In this document: piece after piece, positions 8,711 to 16,970 of the stretch
How the letters are laid out: the number at the start of each line of letters is the position of its first letter
How positions within the stretch are numbered: the first letter of the stretch is position 1
Assembly (NCBI GenBank): GCA_934168205.1
Contig: CAKPMX010000002.1
Span: forward strand, 186,001-250,000
Direction of reading: 5' to 3'
From: an uncultured Bacilli bacterium
GTDB taxonomy: Bacteria > Bacillota_I > Bacilli_A > RF39 > UBA660
Length of the DNA stretch: 64,000 bases
Notes under the pieces: generated by a model
The model's input: the letters and a program-made list of their open reading frames with translations, nothing else
Database searches by the model: none
What the model was told of the DNA's origin: nothing
Translations under genes and position numbers: made by a program

Positions 8711-10945
8711 TTACACCTCTTCCCTATATGAATTCATAACACTATTTTTAAATATTTTAGCAGCATACTTTTCACTTGTTAAAAATGATAAAATAATTAG
8801 TATTATGTATAGTAATAAGTAATCTTTAAATATTAAGTAGTCATTTATTGTATTGAAAAGATTATATGAAATTATATTTATTTTATTTAGATATAGGCAT
8901 CCCATAAATGAGAAATATGCAAGATTTGATATTACAAATAATTCTATTACTAATAGTTGTCTAGCTACTTTTTTAGATGAGCCTAACATTCTAATTGTTG
9001 TATAGTAGATATTTCTAGATTTTAATATTAGTTTGATGACAAAGTATGTTATAAAGAATAACGCTACTACTAGGATTATTGTTACTATTATTTTTAATAT
9101 TCTTACTATAACAACGGCTTCTTGTTGAACTAATACATCTTTTATTGCTAGAGTATTATAATCTTTTTTTAACGTATTAAGTGTTCCATCTATTATTCTG
9201 GCATCTTTGACATAAACACTAACTTGGTAAGTTGCTTTATTATATAGGCTATTATAGTCATCTTTATTAATGAAAATAATGCCGTTATAATTTCCAAAGT
9301 CTTCTTTTTTATAATTTGGTAAGCTTAAAATACTAGTAATATTTTTTATGTTGTAATATTTTTCTACTGATAAATTTAACGATTCTTGATAATATAAATT
9401 GCTTACATTTATAGTTAATGGCTGGTTAATACAATTTTCTTTAGGACAAGAATACTTATTATCTTCTGATATATAGGCTTTTCCTCTTGAAACCCAGTCA
9501 TTTGAAACTATTTTGTAACTTGTATTCCAGGATTTTGACTGATGATTTTTTCCTAGGAAGTTCACTACGGTAGTACTGTAGGTTTGATTTGCTTGAAATT
9601 GCAATTCATTAAGTAGTTGATCGCTAAAATATAAGTAATATTTATAGTCATTTGTTGCTTTTGCATATTTGATACCAACTATTTTTAAATTTTCAGCGAT
9701 GTTGTTTTCACCTGATGAATATTCATTTTCTATACTGTAAGTTTTTTTCGTTAAAGCGTCTTTAACTTGTGATAAATAGTAGTCATCTTTTGGACCTTCT
9801 ACAACAATTTCATTATCATTTTCAGGAAGTCTTCCGTAGGCAAGTTTTCCTTTTAATTGCTTTATACCTTTAGGTGTTCCAGATATAACGTAGGACTGAT
9901 CTTCAGAATTTAGGGTAAAATATCTGTCTGTAACGACATCATTTCTCATGACGTTTGAGATGTTATCTAATTTTGAAATTTTATCTAATTCTTCATCAGT
10001 AAAAGGGCTCTTATCTTTCTTATTTATAATGATTCTTTCTTCACTTAAATCTTGAAAGATATAATTATAGCCTGTTTTAGAATTTTCATATTCGCTTTTC
10101 TTGAATGATGAGTATTCTGCCATTAGTGAAACGACTATAAATAGATAGACAATTAGTAATAAAATGAATTTTGGTAAAACGTTGAAGGTATTTCTGATAC
10201 CTAATCTTATTTTGTTAAAGAAAGTGATATTTTGATAGTTATTTTCAATACTTGGGCCTTCTTTTACTTCTTTTATTTTCTTGTCTTCTAAAATCTTACC
10301 ATCATGCATAGTTATTTTTCTAGTGGCGTACTCACTTATTTGTTCATAGTTATGAGTAACAATTATAACGAGTTTATCTTTAGATAGTTCTTTTAAAAGT
10401 CTGATGATTGACTCTGCTGATCTTTTGTCTAAGTTACCAGTTGGTTCGTCAGCTATAATTACTGGAACGTCTTTGGCTAGAGCTCTTGCGATCGCAACGC
10501 GTTGTTTTTGACCGCCGGATAATTTTGATACTTTTGTTTTGGTAAATTTTTCAAGATTTACTTTCTTGATTAATTCTAACACCTTTGGTCTAGCTTCTTT
10601 TTTAGTTAAGCCGTTTAAAATTAAGACCAATTCAATATTTTGATATACGGTATAGCTATTAATTAGATTAAAGTTTTGATAGATATTACCAATGTATTTA
10701 CGACGATAATCTTCCCAGTCTTTTTCCATGTAATGACTTGTTTCTTTACCATCAACATACATTTCGCCTTCTTCATAAGTATCAAGTCCTGAAATTACAT
10801 TTAATAAAGTTGACTTACCTGAACCTGATTCTCCAGTAATCGCAACAAATTCTCCTATATTGAACTCGACGTTTACTTTAGAAAAGCCAGAGGCAATAAC
10901 TCCTTTACTATAATAAAATTTTGAAACATTTTTTAACTTTATCAT
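8711..10945 (-). CDS. Fused ABC ATPase / FtsX-type permease (first of pair)
   Basis: Paralogue of the following gene: 744 residues with an N-terminal MacB-like ATPase (Walker A GESGSGKST near 38, signature LSGGQKQ near 143, Walker B VIIADEP near 163) and a permease with a helix at about 255-273, an extracytoplasmic domain, and three helices near 620-730. The duplication suggests the two proteins pair. A ribosome site AAAGGAAA precedes ATG at 10945. Upstream at 10993-11032 sits a dispersed repeat found also at the left end of the window, which may be a regulatory element. Substrate unknown. Confidence 0.85.
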   Translation of the reverse strand: MIKLKNVSKFYYSKGVIASGFSKVNVEFNIGEFVAITGESGSGKSTLLNVISGLDTYEEGEMYVDGKETSHYMEKDWEDYRRKYIGNIYQNFNLINSYTVYQNIELVLILNGLTKKEARPKVLELIKKVNLEKFTKTKVSKLSGGQKQRVAIARALAKDVPVIIADEPTGNLDKRSAESIIRLLKELSKDKLVIIVTHNYEQISEYATRKITMHDGKILEDKKIKEVKEGPSIENNYQNITFFNKIRLGIRNTFNVLPKFILLLIVYLFIVVSLMAEYSSFKKSEYENSKTGYNYIFQDLSEERIIINKKDKSPFTDEELDKISKLDNISNVMRNDVVTDRYFTLNSEDQSYVISGTPKGIKQLKGKLAYGRLPENDNEIVVEGPKDDYYLSQVKDALTKKTYSIENEYSSGENNIAENLKIVGIKYAKATNDYKYYLYFSDQLLNELQFQANQTYSTTVVNFLGKNHQSKSWNTSYKIVSNDWVSRGKAYISEDNKYSCPKENCINQPLTINVSNLYYQESLNLSVEKYYNIKNITSILSLPNYKKEDFGNYNGIIFINKDDYNSLYNKATYQVSVYVKDARIIDGTLNTLKKDYNTLAIKDVLVQQEAVVIVRILKIIVTIILVVALFFITYFVIKLILKSRNIYYTTIRMLGSSKKVARQLLVIELFVISNLAYFSFMGCLYLNKINIISYNLFNTINDYLIFKDYLLLYIILIILSFLTSEKYAAKIFKNSVMNSYREEV

Positions 10946-10992
10946 ATACTATTTCCTTTCTTTCAATTAAAATAATTATATGTATTTACTTG

Positions 10993-11032
10993 GTTGCATT
11001 CTACCAACTTCACTTGGAATTTTGGCAAGTTT
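10993..11032. repeat. Dispersed repeat copy 2 (GTTG-N8-CAAC element)
   Basis: Second copy of the element at 16-55, sharing the core GTTGCATTCTACCAACTT and a downstream CACTTGGAA. On the minus strand it lies just upstream of a TATAAT-like box that serves the ABC exporter genes, and it begins at the stop codon of cmk. Confidence 0.6.
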
Positions 11033-11663
11033 ACTTTACATTTTTAAGATGATTTAACATTATTTGTACTATCCCGTTTTCATCCTTATTATGTATATTA
11101 ATAACAATAGCGTCTTTTGGTTTTACAAAATTACTTGTATTGATATCATATTCATCGCGACTAAGTAGTTCTTTTTTGACTTCTTCTAAAGTGATATTTG
11201 GTCTTTTTTTAGATAGAATTTTAGCACGTGTATTTATATCGGCATAGAAATAGAATTTGAAATCAGCATCTGGCATTATTCTTTCAGCAATGTCTCGGCC
11301 TTCCATAATAATATTTCCATTTTCTTCTATAAAGACTTTTTGATATTTTCTAATAAACTCTTTTACTACTTCAACGGCTGAATACTTTGTTACTGTTAGA
11401 GCTACTAAGTCTTGTTCAAGGACTTCGGTTACATCAAGATTATTTACATAATATCTATCATTTTTTATGGATAACTTTGTTGTTTTTAATACTCTTTCTA
11501 TTGACTTAATGTCTTCTGGGTCAACGTCATTACTGATTAATTGTAGACCTACCATACGATATAAATTGCCGGTATTAAAAACTTTGTAATTTAGTTTTTT
11601 AGCTAGTAACTTTGAGCAGGCTGTTTTTCCTGTTGCGGAAAGACCATCTATTGCGATTTTCAT
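11031..11663 (-). CDS. cmk: Cytidylate kinase
   Basis: Transfers phosphate from ATP to CMP or dCMP in nucleotide salvage and RNA turnover. The 210-residue length is close to the family norm. Visible motifs: P-loop GLSATGKT at 7-14, NTGNLYRM near 31-38 (the CMP-binding D/N-x-G-x-x-Y-R), MEGRDI near 121 and the DFKFYFYAD strand after it. The Walker A Ser-for-Gly variant (SATGKT) is common for Cmk. It follows a uracil-DNA glycosylase-like gene by eight bases. Assignment secure. Confidence 0.9.
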   Translation of the reverse strand: MKIAIDGLSATGKTACSKLLAKKLNYKVFNTGNLYRMVGLQLISNDVDPEDIKSIERVLKTTKLSIKNDRYYVNNLDVTEVLEQDLVALTVTKYSAVEVVKEFIRKYQKVFIEENGNIIMEGRDIAERIMPDADFKFYFYADINTRAKILSKKRPNITLEEVKKELLSRDEYDINTSNFVKPKDAIVINIHNKDENGIVQIMLNHLKNVK

Positions 11664-11671
11664 ATTTCCTC

Positions 11672-12340
11672 CTAGACACTTACTTTTTCTTTTATTTCAT
11701 TTTCTATAATCCATTTTATATCTTCTATTGATTTATCGATATTAAAACGACCATTTCCAATTGGATAATATACTGGATAAGCTTTGTATATTTTATCATT
11801 TATCTTTAAAGGATACATTTCTTTTCTAGATGTTGATACTGATATTTTTTGATTTAGGACAATACTACTTACTTGGTTGCCAAACAGGATAATTACTTTT
11901 GGATTTATTATTTCTATTTCTTTTAGTAATAAATCTAGGTATTTTTTATAAACTTTATCTGGTAATGGTCTAGCATCTATTTGAGTACATTTTCCAAGAT
12001 TTGTAATAAAAAGTTTGTGTTTTTTAATATTTTCATATACTTCTTCGGCAAACTCTTCGGTCCATGATGATGCTGGCATTTTCTTGATAGTTTTATATAA
12101 CTCTTCATCTATTAAATTAACGGCTTCAAATAAGTCCCAAATATTTTTAGTGCCAATCCATGGCGACTTTAGTCCATGCCAAGATTTAGAAGAAGCAATA
12201 TTTCTACCGGTTGGATTCATAAATACAAAACAAATGTCTGGATTAGTTTCGCAGCCACCATTATAAATAGAATCTAAATCTTTTGACCCGTACTTTAGTT
12301 GTAATTTGTCATATTCTTTATTTAAGTCTTTAAGTTTCAT
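11672..12340 (-). CDS. Uracil-DNA glycosylase family protein
   Basis: A 222-residue protein of the uracil-DNA glycosylase superfamily. Motif A is FVFMNPTGRN (residues about 34-43), corresponding to the water-activating loop; VIILFGNQ is the core strand; the region YYPIGNGR near 195 lies where motif B sits. Canonical catalytic residues of families 1 or 4 are not obvious, so the substrate could be uracil or another damaged base. Start chosen at ATG 12340 because AGGAG lies five bases upstream; a GTG at 12346 would overlap the ribosome site. Probably co-transcribed with cmk. Confidence 0.7.
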   Translation of the reverse strand: MKLKDLNKEYDKLQLKYGSKDLDSIYNGGCETNPDICFVFMNPTGRNIASSKSWHGLKSPWIGTKNIWDLFEAVNLIDEELYKTIKKMPASSWTEEFAEEVYENIKKHKLFITNLGKCTQIDARPLPDKVYKKYLDLLLKEIEIINPKVIILFGNQVSSIVLNQKISVSTSRKEMYPLKINDKIYKAYPVYYPIGNGRFNIDKSIEDIKWIIENEIKEKVSV

Positions 12341-12396
12341 AACCACTCCTATATGTTTATTTAATTATAGCATATTTTTATACTAACTAAAACAAA

Positions 12397-12415
12397 AAAG
12401 GACTTGATGTCCTTT
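12397..12415 (-). terminator. Terminator after the B3/B4 gene
   Basis: AAAGGAC pairs with GTCCTTT over a five-base loop and is followed on the minus strand by a T run; it overlaps the stop codon of the gene ending at 12414. Confidence 0.75.
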
Positions 12416-13079
12416 ATTTTACGATAGTAGCTTTACCAGATGCGAACTTTGTTGTTAGTGATATTAAGTCATTAGTTACTTTTTCTAATTCTTCATCTTT
12501 TGTTTCTTTGTCACCAATGATTAGATATAAGACGTTTTTAGAGTCTTCTGTTACTTTTGTTTTATCTACTTGACGGATATCTAGCCAGCATACTACATCA
12601 TTATTGTCATCTACAAAAGAGTATTCTCCGGCTTTTACTGCTTTTAGTTCTTCGCTTCCTAATGGTAAGAACTTTTCAGTGCCGTCTGTTATTTTTAAAG
12701 TTACGTTTCCATCTACTTTATCTATATCATGAGCTCCTAGGCATAATTTTGACTCAATTGATAAGATGTTGTAAATATCTACGGCTTTATTGATACTTAT
12801 TAATTCTTCTCTTTTAGTTAATAATCTTATTAGATTTTCTGATGCTGGTAAGTTTTTTCTTCTTAGTACACCTACTTCTTGATGTAATTCATAAAATCCT
12901 TCAATAATTGGATCGGCTTTTATATCATAATCTTTATATTTTTCTATTAAACTGGCAACTTTTTCTTTACGCCAAGCTTCATACTCTTCGCTAATTTCTT
13001 TATTATTTGTACCTTCTATAATAACTGCCTTTATTTTTACTCCTAAGGCTAGGACTTTTTTATCTACAATAAACTTCAT
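12414..13079 (-). CDS. Stand-alone B3/B4 domain protein
   Basis: A 221-residue protein matching the B3/B4 domain of the phenylalanyl-tRNA synthetase beta chain, which carries the editing site in the full enzyme. Typical features are the early LPASENLIRLL region, the LGAHD motif near 135 and DDNNDVVCWLDIRQVD near 178. Stand-alone versions are common in Bacilli and are suspected to edit mischarged tRNA or act on amino acid derivatives; no reaction is proven. Monocistronic, with its own terminator. Confidence 0.75.
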   Translation of the reverse strand: MKFIVDKKVLALGVKIKAVIIEGTNNKEISEEYEAWRKEKVASLIEKYKDYDIKADPIIEGFYELHQEVGVLRRKNLPASENLIRLLTKREELISINKAVDIYNILSIESKLCLGAHDIDKVDGNVTLKITDGTEKFLPLGSEELKAVKAGEYSFVDDNNDVVCWLDIRQVDKTKVTEDSKNVLYLIIGDKETKDEELEKVTNDLISLTTKFASGKATIVK

Positions 13080-13153
13080 ATTAACCTCTTATTAATAGTA
13101 GTTTATATTCGCACGCAAAATATAATCCTATATTTATGTACGAGTTTTATGCA

Positions 13154-13807
13154 TTATTTTAAAATCTCTTCTACTTCATTTAATAGTTCTTGAATTTTAT
13201 TAAATGCTTTTGAAATGTGAAGACCATCTACAAAAATATGACTTACGGTGATATTAAGTGTTAATTCATATTTATTATTGTTTTTTGTATATTTACCCCA
13301 GCAAATTCTTGGAACTGTTTGAGAATGTAACTCTTCTGTTATTGGTTGATTTAGGCCGATAAAATTTAGCCAGGGAAGGCAAGTTATATAATATTCATTC
13401 CAAGTATTTTCTGGATTATAGTTGTTTTCTGTTAACTCTGTTTCATATTTTGCTATATCTATTTTTTTTCTAGCCAGGACATAAAAGTCTTTATAATTCT
13501 TTTTGTTTTCAAAACGAACATTTTCAAAAACCTCATTTTTAGTCATAACTGTAATTGCTGGGTTAATGTCATCAAAAATAACAGGCTTATTATCAACAAA
13601 TCTCATCCGCATTTCTGGAACTGTGTTTAGTCCTTTAACAACAATATATAACATTCCTATAAAGAATGAAGTGTTGTTCTTTTTGGAATAGTTAACTAAT
13701 TTAGTTACATCCATAGTAACATTGATACTATATGTAGGATTTTTAAATGACTTAAACCAGGTATAAGTCTTTTTTCTTGGTGAATTTTCAATATCTAATA
13801 TGTGCAT
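13154..13807 (-). CDS. Chloramphenicol acetyltransferase-like protein
   Basis: A 217-residue protein of the type A chloramphenicol O-acetyltransferase family, the usual length. The C-terminal active-site segment reads TVSHIFVDGLHIS: the catalytic His (about residue 190) and structural Asp (about 194) of the family H-x-x-x-D-G motif are kept, while the first His of the usual HH pair is Ser. The trimer-forming N-terminal half with YTWFKSF and SFFIGMLY is also recognisable. Many chromosomal members acetylate unknown substrates, so resistance should not be assumed from this sequence alone. Confidence 0.8.
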   Translation of the reverse strand: MHILDIENSPRKKTYTWFKSFKNPTYSINVTMDVTKLVNYSKKNNTSFFIGMLYIVVKGLNTVPEMRMRFVDNKPVIFDDINPAITVMTKNEVFENVRFENKKNYKDFYVLARKKIDIAKYETELTENNYNPENTWNEYYITCLPWLNFIGLNQPITEELHSQTVPRICWGKYTKNNNKYELTLNITVSHIFVDGLHISKAFNKIQELLNEVEEILK

Positions 13808-13924
13808 TTTATCTACCTCTTTTTCTGATTTTAATTATAGCACATATAGAAAGAAAATAGTAACTGCTTACTTTTAGAATCTTTATTTTTATATATTTTA
13901 ATAATGTATCGTTAACAAAAAAAC

Positions 13925-13968
13925 TATAATTTTAAAAGTAGAAGTAAATCTCATTATAAATGAAAAAG
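13925..13968. repeat. 3'-flank repeat, copy A
   Basis: About 44 bases (TATAATTTTAAAAGTA...AAAAAG) that closely match 18168-18214. Each copy sits just beyond the terminator of a gene in the putative spore-surface cluster. Nothing else is seen in the gap 13808-13961. Confidence 0.55.
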
Positions 13969-13983
13969 CATTGGTGCTTTTTC
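13962..13983 (-). terminator. Terminator of the spore-surface operon
   Basis: Nine-base stem GAAAAAGCA / TGCTTTTTC with a four-base loop immediately after the stop codon of the gene ending at 13984. Confidence 0.8.
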
Positions 13984-14529
13984 TTAATTATCTTCTAATA
14001 TCACCTGACCAGATGTAATTGGTATATTAGGAAAACTTGCATCAGTAAGCATTATATTTCTAACTGGTGCGGTTGGATTTTCTATTTCTATGGTTTCGGT
14101 TGATGTAGTCATTATAACTGATTTTACAGTTTCATCAAATGTGTGTCCTCCATCACTTGTAATTTGTTTATAATAAATTTCTGTACTACCTGATGGAGCA
14201 AATGGAACATTATTAAATACTGCATTTCCATCATGATCCGTAGTTACTTCTGTTCCTGTTATAGTTCCTGTACTATCTGTTCTTACAAATTTTGCTCCTA
14301 TAATTTGAACACCAGTTGTTTTATCGCCGGTATCAGTTACGTGAAGCGTTAAAACACCTGTTGCTCGTATTGTAAAAGCATAATCATTTGTACCTTCTAT
14401 TATAGTTACTTTTTTTGGATCTAAAGTAGAAGCATCGTAACCTCCTACTATTGCTGTAGCGTTATATACTCCATTAACCAGTTCTATGCTTCCCTTACCA
14501 TTAGTTATTGGGATTGTATGTCTTGCCAT
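13984..14529 (-). CDS. SpaA-like repeat-fold surface protein
   Basis: A 181-residue protein with no signal peptide or membrane helix. It starts ARHTIPITNGKGSIELVNG and then shows prealbumin/SpaA-like beta domains (NGVYNATAIVGGYD about 20-33; GTLTLHVTDTGDKTTG style segments; DHDGNAVFNNVPFA about 119-132, typical of SpaA domains). The final 25 residues (LTDASFPNIPITSG...) match the end of the neighbouring 120-residue protein. GGAGG precedes the ATG at 14529; the gene overlaps its upstream neighbour by 25 bases. Absence of a secretion signal together with the collagen-like neighbour suggests deposition on the spore from the mother cell. Inferred role, no enzyme motif. Confidence 0.6.
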   Translation of the reverse strand: MARHTIPITNGKGSIELVNGVYNATAIVGGYDASTLDPKKVTIIEGTNDYAFTIRATGVLTLHVTDTGDKTTGVQIIGAKFVRTDSTGTITGTEVTTDHDGNAVFNNVPFAPSGSTEIYYKQITSDGGHTFDETVKSVIMTTSTETIEIENPTAPVRNIMLTDASFPNIPITSGQVILEDN

Positions 14530-14867
14530 ATTATCATTTTTCCTCCTTTTATTCTTATATTTGGATAATTGGCATCCATTAGCCTTATTGTAATAAGTTG
14601 TTTTCTACCATTTGGATTGTTACCAGCAATATTTATGAAATATGTTTCGTTTTTCTTTGCAATCAAAGGAACTACGCACTTATTAGCTTTTGAAATAATG
14701 ATTAATTTGTATACTTCATGATTACAAATTGGTATTTTAATTTTATCATAACAATCTTTGACAAAAGTTTCAAAAACAACTTTATTATATTTGTTTTTTA
14801 AAACAAATTTGATATTTTGCATATTTATATTAGCACATATTTTTATATAGATATGATCTTTTTGCAT
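14505..14867 (-). CDS. Small protein sharing a C-terminal motif with its neighbour
   Basis: A 120-residue protein without signal peptide, largely beta-strand in character, with no recognised family. Its C-terminus RLMDANYPNIRIKGGKM matches the end of the 181-residue protein (LTDASFPNIPITSGQV): the shared pattern is L-x-D-A-x-aromatic-PNI-x-I-x-x-G. This suggests a common anchoring or assembly tail. It overlaps the next gene by 25 bases and follows the adhesin gene by 43 bases, so all three are one operon. Confidence 0.6.
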   Translation of the reverse strand: MQKDHIYIKICANINMQNIKFVLKNKYNKVVFETFVKDCYDKIKIPICNHEVYKLIIISKANKCVVPLIAKKNETYFINIAGNNPNGRKQLITIRLMDANYPNIRIKGGKMIIWQDIQSQ

Positions 14868-14910
14868 ATATCACCTCATCATAATATTTTTTGATATACT
14901 TATCTAAAAA

Positions 14911-16668
14911 TTATTTTTCTATACTCCATATTACAGTAGTTGAATAATCTTCATCTTCTAGTAAATTTTTACTGGGTTTTAGAAATAATCCTTTATCGGT
15001 AGAAAATGTAACGTTACTTACGTTTACATTTCCACCAGCATCAGCTGATTCATATATTAATTTTTTATTTGTATTTAAAAGAATTTCTTCATTATTAAAT
15101 TTTTTAAAAAATAATGAGTCTATCAGCACTTTACCAGCTTTTTCTTTCATTGGATTTGTAAAACTTATATATAGTTTCCAATTGGTACTATTAATTCTGC
15201 TATCAACAACAGTTACTACTGTTTTATCTTTTTTTGATAAAATTATCGGATTGGTAGATGTGGGAGTAATGCTAAAAGGAATGTTTTCTGTTACTTTTAA
15301 TAATGTTAATTCCCCAGCGAATGGTGTTGTTATTTTTCTTTCGGCAAAGCAACTGTTTAAGCAAGATGTTATTTTAACTCTTGTGTTAGCTGGAATAACA
15401 GAATCAATGTTTGCTTCAAAAAGCCCGTTTTCATCTGCGTTAGTTGTTAAGCTTTTATTCTCATATTCTATTTTTATATCTGAATATGGTATTGTATGTC
15501 CTGAAATAGTATCTTTAGTATCTGTAATAGGATGAACATTTATTTTTAATTGTCCGATTGTTAATATTTTTGTGTTTTGAAATGAAAAATTATTAATATC
15601 TGGTAATGTGCTTAACTCATTATCTGTAAAATTATGTGATGAAACAGTACTGGTATCTTTATTTAAAATTCCTTCCATTTTAACTAGAAAATTCTCTTTA
15701 TACCAAGAAAATGCTGGTGTATCATCAATTGTGCATGCTGAAGTATAATCAAGGGCATATATCCATATATTTATTCTTGTAAATTTAAATATAAAATTAA
15801 CAGGATTGTTCGTATATACAACATTAGCATTTTTAGTATAAATATTTACATATTTTGGATTATCTAATATAAATTTTTGATTTGTTCCCTTAAAGTATAT
15901 ATTATAATTATCAGATGGTGTAGTCATATATGTATTAATAATTGAAATGCTAGCCATTTCTTTAACTATAAAATCTCCAAACACATTCCACATCGGAACT
16001 CTTTGATGACTTTTTTCAATGAATGTAAAATTTGCCATCTCTTCAATCAAAACATTTCTAGCACCATGTGTAGTTGTTATTGCAAAACCATTACCTGTTG
16101 TTAAAAGAAATTCAGCACCATGTCCTACTGTTAAATCAAGCCTATTTGTGCCATTCATAAGTTCTTTGTTTGTTGTAATGCTTACTTTACTGTTAGGCAT
16201 AATCTTAAGATAGGATGGTATAACGTCGTTAAAGAAAAAAATTGTGTTTGTGTTTGAATCACTTGTTATTGTTGAAGTTCCAGCTATTATAATTCTATTT
16301 GAATCACAAGCTCTTTGGGCAGAGACATTGTTAGTATTTTTTACTTCTATAATAGAATCAACGATTTTGGTTGAACCATAATAATTACAAGATAATTCTA
16401 TCCCTTTAAAGTTTACGTTATTATACTCTACTAATACGTTAGAATAGTTTGGATGAGATGGTACATAAATAATCCCATAACCATGTGAAGAAACTATATT
16501 CATGTTTTTTAGTATAATTTTTTTATTAGTTGTACTTGCTTTTATAGTATCTTCTTCTAAACTAAGATTATTCGTATAAGTATATTTTGTATTATTATAT
16601 GTTCCATCAATTGTTATTTTGCTTTTATTATTATTTATAACAAAGCCATTTTCTAATACAATATCCAT
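14911..16668 (-). CDS. Pectate-lyase-like adhesive protein, 5' end disturbed by tnpB element
   Basis: At least 585 residues. The N-terminal 330 residues are a right-handed beta-helix of the pectate-lyase-like adhesive type (repeated short strands such as SKITIDGTYNN, KKIILKNMNIVSSHG, FAITTTHGARNVLIEE); a SpaA-like segment follows about 370-450 and a beta-rich end (YSTTVIWSIEK). ATG 16668 has no ribosome site. The same frame stays open upstream to a TAA at about 16792 and encodes VVVTTSDELKRAVSED...IYLG, which fits the missing first strand of the family. The only start with a ribosome site (GGAAGG) there is ATT at 16767, so the real start is either ATT or was lost when the tnpB element inserted. 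No signal peptide is visible. Confidence 0.65.
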   Translation of the reverse strand: MDIVLENGFVINNNKSKITIDGTYNNTKYTYTNNLSLEEDTIKASTTNKKIILKNMNIVSSHGYGIIYVPSHPNYSNVLVEYNNVNFKGIELSCNYYGSTKIVDSIIEVKNTNNVSAQRACDSNRIIIAGTSTITSDSNTNTIFFFNDVIPSYLKIMPNSKVSITTNKELMNGTNRLDLTVGHGAEFLLTTGNGFAITTTHGARNVLIEEMANFTFIEKSHQRVPMWNVFGDFIVKEMASISIINTYMTTPSDNYNIYFKGTNQKFILDNPKYVNIYTKNANVVYTNNPVNFIFKFTRINIWIYALDYTSACTIDDTPAFSWYKENFLVKMEGILNKDTSTVSSHNFTDNELSTLPDINNFSFQNTKILTIGQLKINVHPITDTKDTISGHTIPYSDIKIEYENKSLTTNADENGLFEANIDSVIPANTRVKITSCLNSCFAERKITTPFAGELTLLKVTENIPFSITPTSTNPIILSKKDKTVVTVVDSRINSTNWKLYISFTNPMKEKAGKVLIDSLFFKKFNNEEILLNTNKKLIYESADAGGNVNVSNVTFSTDKGLFLKPSKNLLEDEDYSTTVIWSIEK

Positions 16669-16841
16669 ACCTAAGTAAATATAATTATAATTATTATCTT
16701 CGCTTACTGCTCGTTTTAATTCATCACTAGTTGTAACAACAACTGTATTATTATCTATTACTTGAATATTATCACCTTCCTTTGTAATAATTTATGAGCA
16801 AAACAAAAGAAAGAATAATTAATTCATACAGATGAACAAAA

Positions 16842-16950
16842 GACAAATTTCAATTTGTCGTTTGGTCGTCACCGATCAAATTTCCTACTTCACAGATAGA
16901 GTGACCTCTATTCTCCATAGGCTTAAAATCCGACAGTCGCTGCCGTACTA
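16842..16950 (-). ncRNA. Putative omegaRNA of the tnpB element
   Basis: Downstream of tnpB the minus strand holds about 110 bases of structured, relatively GC-rich sequence in a very AT-rich region: CGAC-T-GTCG, an ATAGAG/CTCTAT hairpin enclosed by CCTA/TAGG, and the terminal GACAAAT/ATTTGTC hairpin. TnpB nucleases use an RNA from exactly this place, with the guide taken from the flanking DNA beyond the element. Here that flank is the start of the adhesin reading frame. Inferred from position and folding. Confidence 0.6.
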
Positions 16951-16970
16951 ATTATTTTATTTATATTTCT

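Noticed and set aside
13154..13807. Calling the CAT-like gene a chloramphenicol resistance gene
   Set aside because: The active-site first His is Ser and chromosomal CAT-like proteins often have other substrates; only family membership is supported.
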